Positions 17,367-24,849 of a stretch of DNA of 64,000 bases are shown here, piece after piece. Origin of the DNA: Iamia sp. SCSIO 61187 (GTDB lineage Bacteria > Actinomycetota > Acidimicrobiia > Acidimicrobiales > Iamiaceae). The stretch lies in contig NZ_CP050948.1 of NCBI RefSeq assembly GCF_019443745.1, positions 1,674,001-1,738,000 of the forward strand. The letters run 5' to 3'. The notes beneath the pieces are model-generated. The model ran no database searches, was not told where the DNA came from, and saw only the letters and a program-made list of their open reading frames with translations. The translations under genes and the position numbers were made by a program. How positions within the stretch are numbered: position 1 is the first letter of the stretch; the number at the start of each line of letters is the position of its first letter.

Positions 17367-17732
17367 TCAGACGAGGACGGGAGGGCCGCGATGGCGCGCC
17401 GCGCGCCGCGCCGGCGACCGGTGCCGGGGGCCGGCGACGGCACCGACCGGGGCGCGGGTCGCCCGGGCGAGCAGCACCAGCAGGGCGGCGAGGACGGCGG
17501 CGGCGCCACCGCTCGGCGCCACGGTCTCGGCCCACGCCGGGTGATCCTCGCGTGGGACGGCGGGCGCCGCGTGCTGGTCGCCGTGGGGCACGGCGGCGGT
17601 GACCCCCGCCGGGTCGGTGCGGGTCGGGGCCGCCAGCCCGCCGTCGACGACCGCGCCCAGGAGGAGCACCAGCCCGACGAGCAGACCCACCACCGCCGCG
17701 GCCCGGTGCGGTCGGCGGGGGCGCGGCGTCAT
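17367..17732 (-). CDS. small predicted membrane protein upstream of the Mrp operon
   Basis: A 121-residue protein with two hydrophobic stretches (AAAVVGLLVGLVLLLGAVVDGG near the N-terminus and AAVLAALLVLLARATRA near residue 85) separated by a His/Pro-rich loop. It has an Arg-rich, positively charged tail. No family is recognised. It lies 105 bp upstream of mrpA in the same direction and may share its transcript. The membrane pattern favours this frame over overlapping Arg/Pro-rich alternatives, but other frames are also open, so confidence is moderate. Confidence 0.5.
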   Translation of the reverse strand: MTPRPRRPHRAAAVVGLLVGLVLLLGAVVDGGLAAPTRTDPAGVTAAVPHGDQHAAPAVPREDHPAWAETVAPSGGAAAVLAALLVLLARATRAPVGAVAGPRHRSPARRAARHRGPPVLV

Positions 17733-17801
17733 GACGGCCCCGATCCTACCGGCGCTCCGTCCGGGCCCGGACCGGCCGACCGGACCCGGACGACAGCGCG
17801 G

Positions 17802-18530
17802 TCAGCCCAGGGCGTTCTGGCCCTGGACCATGGCGACGATCCCCGGGACCATGGCGACCACGCTCAGGGCGAGGGCGAAGTAGCGGACCGGGTGCTTGCG
17901 GAACAGGGCGGCGACGCCGGCCATGAACAGGGCCACGGCGAAGTACACGTTGGCCAGCTCGAACTTGTCGCCGGCGGCGTCGGCGGTGGCCCCCTCCTCG
18001 AACTGCTCGTCGGCCAGCGCGGCCGTCTCCTCGTAGCTCGTGTAGGACTCGACGACGTACTCGTCGAGGTCCAGCGGGGTGGGCGGCGTGTCCTCGTCGG
18101 GCAGCTCGGCCCACACCTGGGTCGCCGCCTCCAGCTCCGGGCTGAAGTAGCGCTCCCGGATCTCGGCGGCCAGCTCCGGGTCCTCGACCGCCGCCAAGTT
18201 GAACTCGAGGAACATCTGCTGGTCCGACAGGTACGTCTGCGAGTAGTCGTCGTAGAAGCTGTTGGCGTCGGAGGTCGACTTCGACGACATCGTGTAGCCG
18301 GCCAGGGCGTCGCCGTCGGTGAGCGCGGCCTTGTAGGCCGAGAACGCGGTGAGGGCGCCGGCCAGGCCGAGGAGGACGGCGGCCAGGAGCTCCACGCGTC
18401 CCCGGCGGATCTCGTCGTCCACCTCCTTCTGGGCGGCGGCGCGCTCCTCGTCGGTCGGGACCGGCTCGGTGTCGGTCGGAGGGGCGGCAGGTGCCGCCCC
18501 GGCAGGCGCGTCGTCGGACGGCTCGGGCAT
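17802..18530 (-). CDS. predicted three-helix membrane protein (DUF4337-like)
   Basis: A 242-residue protein. An acidic Pro/Ala-rich N-terminus leads into a first helix (VELLAAVLLGLAGALTAFSAY). A ~120-residue extracytoplasmic helical region rich in Tyr/Ser/Glu follows. Two closing helices (NVYFAVALFMAGVAALFR and YFALALSVVAMVPGIVAMV) end the protein. This layout resembles DUF4337-type proteins of unknown function. The ATG at 18530 is chosen because GGAG lies 8 nt upstream; an in-frame ATG 21 bp further out has no such site. Confidence 0.75.
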   Translation of the reverse strand: MPEPSDDAPAGAAPAAPPTDTEPVPTDEERAAAQKEVDDEIRRGRVELLAAVLLGLAGALTAFSAYKAALTDGDALAGYTMSSKSTSDANSFYDDYSQTYLSDQQMFLEFNLAAVEDPELAAEIRERYFSPELEAATQVWAELPDEDTPPTPLDLDEYVVESYTSYEETAALADEQFEEGATADAAGDKFELANVYFAVALFMAGVAALFRKHPVRYFALALSVVAMVPGIVAMVQGQNALG

Positions 18531-18644
18531 GTCTGGTCTCCGTTTCCCCACCCGGACCCCCCGGTCCGGCGGCCCGTCGGTCTAGCACCAGCGCCGAGCG
18601 GGACCAGCACCCGCGCCCGGGGTGGTCGTGCTAGACGTGCGGGC

Positions 18645-19214
18645 ATGGCCTCGCCCTCGCCCGAAGACGCCGTCCGTCGCTACCTGCAGTGGCTCGAGGA
18701 TCCCTCGTCGATCCTCGACGAGGACGCCGTGGCCAAGGCCGAGGCGGCGGTGGCCGCGGCGCCGGACCCGCTGGCCCGGCTCCACGCCCTGGCCGACCTC
18801 GAGCACGCCCGGGCGGCCGACTCCGAGGGCGTCACCGAGGACTTCGTCGCCTACGCCAAGGACTACGCCGAGGCCCAGTCGATCCCGTTGGCCGCCTTCG
18901 AGGCGATGGGCGTGCCCACCGAGGTGCTGCGCCAGGCCGGGCTGCTGGGCGGTCGGGGCCGGCGCGGGGGCGGTCGGTCCGGTGGCGGCCAGCGGGCCCC
19001 GAAGGTGTCGATCGAGGAGCTCAAGGCGGCCGCTCGGCGTCTGCCCAAGCAGTTCACCCTGTCCGACGTGGCCCGGGAGGCCGGTGGCGGGTCGCCCCAG
19101 ACGGTGCGCAAGGCGATCGACGAGATGATCGACGCCGGCCAGGCCCGCAGCCTCGGCCCCAAGCCCGACCACCACGGCCGGGGCCGGGCCCCCACCCTCT
19201 ACGAGCTAGCGTAG
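18645..19214 (+). CDS. protein with C-terminal winged-helix-like domain, function unknown
   Basis: A 189-residue, acidic-then-basic protein. The N-terminal ~90 residues are helical (AVRRYLQWLEDPSSILDEDAVAKAEAAV...), and a Gly/Arg linker follows. The C-terminus has KQFTLSDVAREAGGGSPQTVRKAIDEMIDAGQ, which reads as a helix-turn-helix with a wing (LGPKPDHHGRGRAPTLYEL). It may bind nucleic acid. The same arrangement is, from memory, seen in uncharacterised actinobacterial proteins. It sits alone between two minus-strand genes. Confidence 0.7.
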   Translation: MASPSPEDAVRRYLQWLEDPSSILDEDAVAKAEAAVAAAPDPLARLHALADLEHARAADSEGVTEDFVAYAKDYAEAQSIPLAAFEAMGVPTEVLRQAGLLGGRGRRGGGRSGGGQRAPKVSIEELKAAARRLPKQFTLSDVAREAGGGSPQTVRKAIDEMIDAGQARSLGPKPDHHGRGRAPTLYELA

Positions 19215-19221
19215 CCGGCGG

Positions 19222-19250
19222 GCGAATCGCCAGCGAATCGCCCTCCGACA
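19222..19250. repeat. dispersed repeat, copy 3 (short)
   Basis: Contains GCGAATCGCCAGCGAATCGC plus CCTCCGACA, matching the core of the units at 10877 and 11024. It lies in the 54-bp gap between two convergent genes. Confidence 0.7.
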
Positions 19251-19268
19251 GCCGCCGCCGGGCCGGCG

Positions 19269-19715
19269 CTAGCCCCGGAGGGCGGCGTCGCGGGCGACGG
19301 CCTCCTCGAACCGGGCGGCCCGCTCGGCCTCGAGCTCGGCCTGGCGCCGGGCCTCGTCGGCGGATCGCTCGGCCTCCGCGGCCCGACGCTCGCTCTGCGC
19401 CCTCCGCCGGCGCCGCACGACCGCCTCGTGGCGGCGCGCCACCAGGCGCAGGACCACGAAGCCCGCGGCGCCGATGCCGACGACGACGCCGGCGATGATC
19501 AGACGCTCCTCTGCGGCGTCCTCGCAGCGGTCGATGATGGCCTGCTCGTTGGGGTCGCTCGACCCCTCCTGGGCGGCCACCCGGACGACCGGTGGCCCGC
19601 ACCGCCCGTCGGCGTGCGGGGCGTCGACCGAGATCGGGCGCAGGCTCACGTAGGCGGCGACGAGGAGCCCGAGCGACCCGACCACGCTCGCCAGCTGCCT
19701 CACCGCGGGAACCAT
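19269..19715 (-). CDS. two-helix membrane protein with C-terminal coiled coil
   Basis: A 148-residue protein. It has an N-terminal signal-anchor-like helix (LASVVGSLGLLVAAYVSL), a ~40-residue extracytoplasmic loop with two cysteines (GRCGP and DRCED) that could form a disulfide, and a second helix (LIIAGVVVGIGAAGFVVLRLV). A long Arg/Glu/Ala heptad region (RAQSERRAAEAERSADEARRQ) then predicts a cytoplasmic coiled coil. No family is recognised. It is divergent from the amidohydrolase gene, with 79 bp between start codons. Confidence 0.65.
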   Translation of the reverse strand: MVPAVRQLASVVGSLGLLVAAYVSLRPISVDAPHADGRCGPPVVRVAAQEGSSDPNEQAIIDRCEDAAEERLIIAGVVVGIGAAGFVVLRLVARRHEAVVRRRRRAQSERRAAEAERSADEARRQAELEAERAARFEEAVARDAALRG

Positions 19716-19757
19716 AGGTCAGGGTCCCGGCGGTGGGGTACTGTGGCGCCCGCCACT

Positions 19758-19775
19758 CCTGGACAGGTGTCCAGG
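19758..19775. promoter_or_regulatory. palindromic operator CCTGGACA-GG-TGTCCAGG before the amidohydrolase
   Basis: Perfect 8-bp arms around a 2-bp centre, ending 19 bp before the GTG of the D-aminoacylase-like gene. The same TGGACA-N2-TGTCC core recurs at 56810-56825 before another amidohydrolase, pointing to a shared regulator, probably TetR type. Confidence 0.65.
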
Positions 19776-19794
19776 TGAGTTCGGAGGTACGGCT

Positions 19795-21516
19795 GTGCGA
19801 CACGACCTGGTGATCCGAGGCGGGACCGTCGTCGACGGGACGGGGGCGCCGGCGCGCACCGCCGACATCGCCGTCGACGGCGACCGCATCACCGCCGTGG
19901 GCCCCGTCGAGGGGCGGGGCGAGGTCGAGCTCGACGCCGACGGCGCCCTCGTCACCCCCGGCTGGGTCGACATCCACACCCACTACGACGGCCAGGTCAC
20001 CTGGGACGACGACCCGGGGCCCAGCGCCGAGCACGGCGTGACCACCGTCGTCATGGGCAACTGCGGCGTCGGCTTCGCCCCGTGCCCTCCCGACCGGCGC
20101 GACTGGATGGTCGCCCTGATGGAGGGGGTCGAGGACATCCCCGGCTCGGCCCTCCACGAGGGCATCAGCTGGGAGTGGGAGACCTATCCCGAGTACCTCG
20201 ACGCCCTCGACCGGCGGGAGTGGACCGTCGACGTCGGCTCGCAGATCGCCCACGGGGCGGTGCGGTCCTACGTGATGGGGGAGCGGGGCGCCAAGAACGA
20301 GCCGGCCACGCCCGAGGACATCGCGGCGATGAGCGCCCTGGTCGAGGAGGCGGTGCGGGCCGGGGCCCTCGGCGTCACCACCAGCCGCACCATCGCCCAC
20401 CGGGCCATCGACGGCGAGCCCGTGCCGGGCACCTACGCGGCCGAGGACGAGCTGTTCGGCCTGGGCGAGGCGCTCCAGCGGGCCGGGTCCGGCGTGTTCG
20501 AGCTGGCCCCGATCGGGTCGGCCGGCGAGGACCTGGTCGCGGCCAAGCAGGAGGTCGACTGGATGCGCCGCCTGGCCGGCGCCACCGGGCGTCCCGTCAC
20601 CTTCGCCCTCCTCCAGGCCGACGACGACCCCGAGATGTGGCGCGAGATGTGCGACCTCTCCGCCGCCGCCACCGCCGAGGGCGCGCCGCTCCACCCCCAG
20701 GTCGCCGGGCGGCCGACCGGCATGCTCGCCGGGCTGGACACGACCTACTGCCTCTTCACCGGCATCCCGGGCTACGACGCCATCGCCGAGCTGCCCATCC
20801 CCGAGCGGGTGGCGCGCCTGCGCGACCCCGAGGTGAGGGCGAGCATCGTCGACCCGCCCGACGTCGACGCCGAGACCCGGGCCCAGCTCGAGGCCAGCTT
20901 CGAGCGCTTCTTCGTCCTGGGCGACCCGCCCGACTACGAGCCCGGCCCCGAGCGCAGCATCGCCGCGGTGGCCGCCGCCACGGGGCGGAGCCCGTTGGAG
21001 GTGGCCTACGATGCCTTCCTCGCCGAGGACGGCGCCGGCCTCCTCTACCTGCCGATCCTCAACTACGCCCAGGGCACCAGCGAGCCGACCCGGGAGATGC
21101 TCCTGCACCCCGCGGCCGTGCTGGGCCTGGGCGACGGCGGGGCCCACGTCGGGTTCATCTGCGACGGCTCGACCCCGACGTGGATGCTCACCCACTGGAC
21201 GCGCGACCGCAGCCGGGGCGAGCGGCTGCCGCTCGAGCTGGTGGTCCGGCGCCAGACCGGCGACACCGCCGCCCTCTACGGCCTGGGCGACCGGGGTCGG
21301 CTCGTGCCCGGCCTGCTGGCCGACGTCAACGTCATCGACCACGGGGCGCTGACGCTGCACACCCCCCGCGTCGTCCACGACCTCCCCGCCGGCCGGCGCC
21401 GCCTGCTCCAGGGCGTCGACGGCTACCTGGCCACGGTGAAGTCCGGCGTCGTCACCCGGCGCCACGGCGAGCGCACCGGCGCCACCCCGGGTCGCCTCGT
21501 CCGCGGCGCCCGATGA
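19795..21516 (+). CDS. amidohydrolase, N-acyl-D-amino-acid deacylase (D-aminoacylase) family
   Basis: A 573-residue metal-dependent hydrolase. The N-terminal small beta domain ([29 protein letters not shown]) leads into the TIM barrel with the first metal motif DIHTHYDG. Later features are the conserved [10 protein letters not shown] Cys-containing strand of the D-aminoacylase/dihydroorotase-like group, the THWTRDR segment and the closing [14 protein letters not shown]. Family members remove acyl groups from D-amino acids or act on related cyclic amides; substrate is unknown. GTG start at 19795 with CGGAGG 7 nt upstream. It overlaps the next gene by 4 bp. Confidence 0.88.
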   Translation: MRHDLVIRGGTVVDGTGAPARTADIAVDGDRITAVGPVEGRGEVELDADGALVTPGWVDIHTHYDGQVTWDDDPGPSAEHGVTTVVMGNCGVGFAPCPPDRRDWMVALMEGVEDIPGSALHEGISWEWETYPEYLDALDRREWTVDVGSQIAHGAVRSYVMGERGAKNEPATPEDIAAMSALVEEAVRAGALGVTTSRTIAHRAIDGEPVPGTYAAEDELFGLGEALQRAGSGVFELAPIGSAGEDLVAAKQEVDWMRRLAGATGRPVTFALLQADDDPEMWREMCDLSAAATAEGAPLHPQVAGRPTGMLAGLDTTYCLFTGIPGYDAIAELPIPERVARLRDPEVRASIVDPPDVDAETRAQLEASFERFFVLGDPPDYEPGPERSIAAVAAATGRSPLEVAYDAFLAEDGAGLLYLPILNYAQGTSEPTREMLLHPAAVLGLGDGGAHVGFICDGSTPTWMLTHWTRDRSRGERLPLELVVRRQTGDTAALYGLGDRGRLVPGLLADVNVIDHGALTLHTPRVVHDLPAGRRRLLQGVDGYLATVKSGVVTRRHGERTGATPGRLVRGAR

Positions 21517-22406
21517 GGCTCCGCCCCGCACTCGCGGCCCTGCTGCTCCCGGTCGCCCTCCTCGCCGGCTGCGGCGACGACGGCGACGACGGCGACGACG
21601 CGGCGCCGGACGGCACCGAGGAGACGACCGAGGCCACCGATGCGGCGGACGGCTCCGACCCGTCCGAGGAGACCACGGCGTCGTCCGCGGTCGCCGAGGA
21701 TCCGGTCCTCAGCATCGTCGTCACCAACGACGACGGCTACGACGCCGCGGGCATCGACGCCGTGGTCGAGGCGCTCGTCGCCGAGGGCCACGAGGTCGAG
21801 GTCGTCGCCCCGCTCGAGCAGCAGAGCGGCACCGGGGGGACCTACACCGAGGGGGCGGTCGAGAGCCAGGAGGTGCAGACGGCGAGCGGCCACGACGCCC
21901 TCGCCGTCGACGGCTTCCCGTCCGACTCCGTCCGCGTCGCCCTCGACGAGCTGGAGCTGACCCCCGACCTGGTCGTGTCGGGGATCAACGAGGGCCAGAA
22001 CGTCGGCGGCCTCGTCGACGTGAGCGGCACCATCGGCGCCGCCCGCGCCGCGGTCGCCCGCGGCGTCCCCGCCCTGGCGCTCAGCGCTGCGCTGGGACCG
22101 GTCGAGAACGGCTACGAGGTCGGGGCCGAGCTGATGGTGGGGTGGATCGACGAGAACGCCGAGGCCCTCCTCGCCGGCGAGGCGCCGGTCGAGGTGACCA
22201 GCATCAACATCCCCAGCTGTCCCGACGGCCAGGAGGTGGAGGACCTCGTCGAGGTGCCGGTGGCCACCGAGGGCGAGTTCCTCGCCGCGTCGGACTGCGC
22301 CTCCGAGCTCACCGACCCCGCCGACGACACCGAGGCCCTCAACAACGGCTTCCCCACACTGACCGTCGTCCCCGCCGAGCCCGCCACGCCCCCCCAACCC
22401 GGCTGA
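21513..22406 (+). CDS. exported SurE-like 5'/3'-nucleotidase lipoprotein
   Basis: A 297-residue protein. An N-terminal lipoprotein signal peptide ends in LLAGC (lipobox), followed by a ~50-residue Asp/Glu/Thr linker. Then comes a SurE phosphatase domain: VTNDDGYDAAGIDAV with the metal-binding Asp pair, the VAPLEQQSGTGG loop and VVSGINEGQN. SurE enzymes are normally cytosolic nucleotidases, so a lipid-anchored form is unusual. Its ATG overlaps the TGA of the amidohydrolase (ATGA), so the two are translationally coupled. This hints at stepwise breakdown of an extracellular substrate (inference). Confidence 0.85.
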   Translation: MRLRPALAALLLPVALLAGCGDDGDDGDDAAPDGTEETTEATDAADGSDPSEETTASSAVAEDPVLSIVVTNDDGYDAAGIDAVVEALVAEGHEVEVVAPLEQQSGTGGTYTEGAVESQEVQTASGHDALAVDGFPSDSVRVALDELELTPDLVVSGINEGQNVGGLVDVSGTIGAARAAVARGVPALALSAALGPVENGYEVGAELMVGWIDENAEALLAGEAPVEVTSINIPSCPDGQEVEDLVEVPVATEGEFLAASDCASELTDPADDTEALNNGFPTLTVVPAEPATPPQPG

Positions 22407-22418
22407 CCCCTCCCAACC

Positions 22419-22457
22419 TTGTCCGGAAGTCCCCCTCCTCGGCAGGGTTCCGGACAA
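22419..22457. repeat. 39-bp palindromic element, copy 1 (TTGTCCGGAA ... TTCCGGACAA)
   Basis: Perfect 10-bp arms with a 19-bp centre, located in the 63-bp gap between the convergent surE-like and cupin genes. It is the exact reverse complement of the copies at 49652, 49714 and 50757. It could form a hairpin on either strand and serve as a bidirectional terminator. Confidence 0.85.
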
Positions 22458-22469
22458 AGTACGCGGGGT

Positions 22470-22895
22470 TCAGGCCCGGGCGTCCTCGGGGGAGCGCTCG
22501 CGGAACCACTGGGCGATGCCGGGCATGTTCTCCTCGAAGCCACCCGGGGCCGAGATGTTGAGCATCCCCGCCGGCTCGTCGCCCCGGTTGGCGAAGTCGT
22601 GGGTCACGCCGCCCGGGACCACCACGATCGAGCCGACGGTCGCCTCGACCGCCTCACCGCCGACCTCGACGCTCATGGTGCCGGCGAGGATGTAGAAGAC
22701 ATCGTCGTCGGGGTGCTGGTGGGCGCCGGGGCCCTTGGTGTGGGGGTCGAGCCACCACTCCGAGATGGCGTACCGCCCGGCGGACTCCTCGCCGTCGGCC
22801 TTGAACACCGCCCGGAGCGGGCCCATGTCGTACACCCGGCCCTCGCCCGGTCCGAGCACCACCGGCGTCCGTGTCGGTCCTGTGCTGGCTGTCAT
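22470..22895 (-). CDS. cupin-domain protein
   Basis: A 141-residue single-domain cupin. Motif 1 reads GAHQHPDDDVFYILAGTMSVEVGGE and motif 2 reads GSIVVVPGGVTHDFANRGDEPAGML. They supply His, His, Asp/Glu and His for a metal site. The AGGAGG site 5 nt before the ATG is among the strongest in the window. Single-domain cupins cover many dioxygenases and isomerases, so the reaction is unknown. It lies 14 bp downstream of the LLM oxidoreductase, probably in the SDR-LLM-cupin operon behind the KstR-like box. Confidence 0.88.
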   Translation of the reverse strand: MTASTGPTRTPVVLGPGEGRVYDMGPLRAVFKADGEESAGRYAISEWWLDPHTKGPGAHQHPDDDVFYILAGTMSVEVGGEAVEATVGSIVVVPGGVTHDFANRGDEPAGMLNISAPGGFEENMPGIAQWFRERSPEDARA

Positions 22896-22909
22896 CGTGC
22901 CTCCTGCGG

Positions 22910-23803
22910 TCAATGGGACGAGAGCTTCACCAGCACATCGTCCGCGAACCGGTGGAGTCCGTCGATCTTTCCCTGGAGGTCGAGGTCGAAGCCCCCGTAG
23001 AAGGCCCACGGCATGGTGAGGATGTCGGTGACCCCGACGTCGGCGGCGCGGCGGTAGTCGTCGAGGCCCACGGCGTCGTCGAGCGAGGCGATCATCGAGA
23101 ACTCGACGTCGGTGCGCCCGAGGCGCTCGCGCTCGTCCTCGATCCGCTGCCGGAAGTCGGCCGCCTCCGAGGTCGAGATGAGGTCGCTGATCCAGCCATC
23201 GTGGCGGGCGGCGCGCCGGAGGGCGGCGTCGGACATGCCACCGACGTACACCGGCACGGGTGCCGGCGGGGTGGGGGTCATCTCCAGACGGGGCACGTCG
23301 TAGAACTCCCCGTGGTGCTCGGTCCAGCCCTCGGACCACAGCTCGGCGAGCAGGGCGAGCATCTCGTCGGCCCGCTTGCCGCGCCGGCGGAACGGCTCGC
23401 CCAGGAGGTCGAACTCCTCCTCGCACCAGCCCATGCCGACGCCCAGGGCGACCCGCCCGCCGGTGAGGGCCGAGGCGGTGGCGACCATCTTGGCCACCGT
23501 GAACGGGTCCCGCATGGGGAGGACGTAGACGTTGGTGAAGAAGCGCAGCCGCTCCGTCACCGCCCCCATGGCGCCGATGGTGACCCACGGGTCGACCCAC
23601 GGCGTGAAGGGCTCCCAGCGCCGCTTCCCGTCCTCGGTGTAGGGGTACTCGGTCTCCAGCTCGGCCAGGTTCACCACGTGGTCGGCCACGGTCATGGCGT
23701 GGTAGCCGCGCTCGTCGGCGGCCCGGGCGATGGCCGTCAGCTCCGACGGGTCGATGTAGGCGGTGGCGATGGAGAAGCGGAGCGGGCCGGGTGCGTCAGG
23801 CAT
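22910..23803 (-). CDS. LLM-class (F420-dependent type) oxidoreductase
   Basis: A 297-residue luciferase-like monooxygenase fold protein. Markers are GYHAMTVADHVVN, ERLRFFTNVYVLPMRDPFTVAKMVATASALTGGRVALGVGMGWCEEEF and PVPVYVGGMSDAALRRAARH. The GVGMGWCEEEF and 'PVYVGG' elements are typical of F420-using actinobacterial members. The ATG at 23803 overlaps the end of the SDR gene by 8 bp; a GTG three codons upstream is an alternative. It probably acts with the SDR on one pathway substrate, unknown from sequence. Confidence 0.87.
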   Translation of the reverse strand: MPDAPGPLRFSIATAYIDPSELTAIARAADERGYHAMTVADHVVNLAELETEYPYTEDGKRRWEPFTPWVDPWVTIGAMGAVTERLRFFTNVYVLPMRDPFTVAKMVATASALTGGRVALGVGMGWCEEEFDLLGEPFRRRGKRADEMLALLAELWSEGWTEHHGEFYDVPRLEMTPTPPAPVPVYVGGMSDAALRRAARHDGWISDLISTSEAADFRQRIEDERERLGRTDVEFSMIASLDDAVGLDDYRRAADVGVTDILTMPWAFYGGFDLDLQGKIDGLHRFADDVLVKLSSH

Positions 23804-24584
23804 GGGTGCCACCGTCGATGCGGATGATCTCGCCGCTGATGTGGGCGCCGTCGTCGGAGGCGAGCAGGGCCACCACCGACGCCACCGACGCCGGATCCCC
23901 CGGGCCGATGGGCGACATGATCCGGGGGAGCAGGTCGAAGTCGGCGTCGGCGGGGAAGTCGAGGCCCTTGGTCATGCCGGTGCGCACGCTGCCGGGGGCG
24001 ATGGCGTTCACCCGCACGCCCCGCTTGGCGTACTCGACGGCCAGGGTGTGGGTCAGCGCTGCCACCCCGCCCTTCGACGCCGCGTAGGCCGCCATCCACG
24101 GGTGGCCGAACTCGGCCGAGGTCGAGGCCGAGTTGACGATCACCCCGCCCCCGTCGAGCAGGTGGGGGAGCGCGGCCCGGCACACCAGGAAGGTGCTGGT
24201 GAGGTTGACCCGGATGACCTGGTCCCACAGCTCGAGGCTGTGCTCGGTCGAGTGGGCGGCGCGCAGGATGCCGGCGATGTTGGCCACCACGTCGAGCCCG
24301 CCGCCCTGGGCCACGGCGGCGGCGACGGCCTCGGCGACCGCGGTCTCGTCGGACACGTCGGCGACGTGGGGCGTGATCGAGCCGGTGGCCCCGGCCGGCA
24401 GGGCGCCGGCGGTGACCTCCAGCCCCTCGGCGTTGACGTCGACGGCGAGGACGGTGGCGCCCTCGGCCGCCAGCCGGAGGGCGGTGGCGGCCCCGATGCC
24501 CGACGCCGCCCCGCTGACCAGGGCGCTCTTCCCCGCCAGCCGGGGTCCGGGCAGCGGGGTGGACAGGAGGGGGAGCTCGGCCAT
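23796..24584 (-). CDS. short-chain dehydrogenase/reductase
   Basis: A 262-residue classical SDR. It has the cofactor motif SGAASGIGAA (TGxxxGIG type), NIAG, the catalytic Ser in NSASTS and the YAASK active site. The C-terminal PIGPGDPASVASVVALLASDDGAHISGEIIRIDGG is typical. Asp in LAVDVN after the second strand favours NAD(H). The ATG at 24584 is placed 6 nt after a TAGTCT -10 box that overlaps a KstR-like operator. This suggests a role in sterol or related lipid breakdown (inference from the operator). Confidence 0.9.
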   Translation of the reverse strand: MAELPLLSTPLPGPRLAGKSALVSGAASGIGAATALRLAAEGATVLAVDVNAEGLEVTAGALPAGATGSITPHVADVSDETAVAEAVAAAVAQGGGLDVVANIAGILRAAHSTEHSLELWDQVIRVNLTSTFLVCRAALPHLLDGGGVIVNSASTSAEFGHPWMAAYAASKGGVAALTHTLAVEYAKRGVRVNAIAPGSVRTGMTKGLDFPADADFDLLPRIMSPIGPGDPASVASVVALLASDDGAHISGEIIRIDGGTHA

Positions 24585-24590
24585 CCCCAG

Positions 24591-24609
24591 AGACTAGAAC
24601 ACGTTCTCG
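24591..24609 (-). promoter_or_regulatory. leaderless promoter with KstR-like operator (TAGAAC-AC-GTTCT)
   Basis: On the plus strand 24595-24608 reads TAGAACACGTTCTC, matching tnnAACnnGTTnnA, the form I recall for mycobacterial KstR boxes, at all but the last base. The core AGAAC-AC-GTTCT is a perfect palindrome. The minus-strand -10 box TAGTCT (24591-24596) overlaps it and ends 6 nt before the SDR start codon, so a bound repressor would block RNA polymerase. Confidence 0.6.
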
Positions 24610-24684
24610 TTTTCGGCCCGCTGCCCGTCCCCGGCACGGACGTGCACCGCAGCGGTGCCCTCCGGGTCGAGAACCGCCGCACCT

Positions 24685-24849
24685 GGCCGAGGCGCTAGCC
24701 TCGGCCCCTGGCGCCCGCCCGCAGGCGGGTGCCGTGCAGGGCTGTCATGGGTGAGCCAGCTGGTTCCGGCCCGGCGATCGACACACCAGGACCCCCTCGG
24801 CGCGCCGCCTGCGCCCGAGGGCTCACCCGCATCCCCGGAGGACGCACCC
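24685..24849 (+). promoter_or_regulatory. structured 5' leader of ahcY (candidate cis-regulatory RNA, class unassigned)
   Basis: About 165 nt upstream of ahcY fold into at least three designed-looking helices. GGCCGAGGC/GCCTCGGCC (24685-24706, GCTA loop) and GGCGCCCGCC/GGCGGGTGCC (24710-24733) come first. An outer 9-bp stem GGGTGAGCC (24749-24757) then pairs with GGCTCACCC (24820-24828) around two inner helices. The last stem ends just before the GGAGG ribosome site. Genes for S-adenosylhomocysteine recycling are often riboswitch-controlled, but I cannot match this to the SAH or SAM consensus patterns. Confidence 0.4.

Noticed and set aside
14415-19214. A ~1600-codon plus-strand frame across the Mrp operon
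   Set aside because: The part opposite the Mrp genes is Gly/Gln/His/Arg-rich shadow sequence; only its last 189 codons (18645-19214) have coding character and are annotated.
24740-24830. Assigning the ahcY leader to the SAM-IV riboswitch because of the string GTCATGGGTG-GCCAGC
   Set aside because: The partner strand for the SAM-IV outer helix and the CCGGCAACC core are missing, so I list the leader as unassigned.
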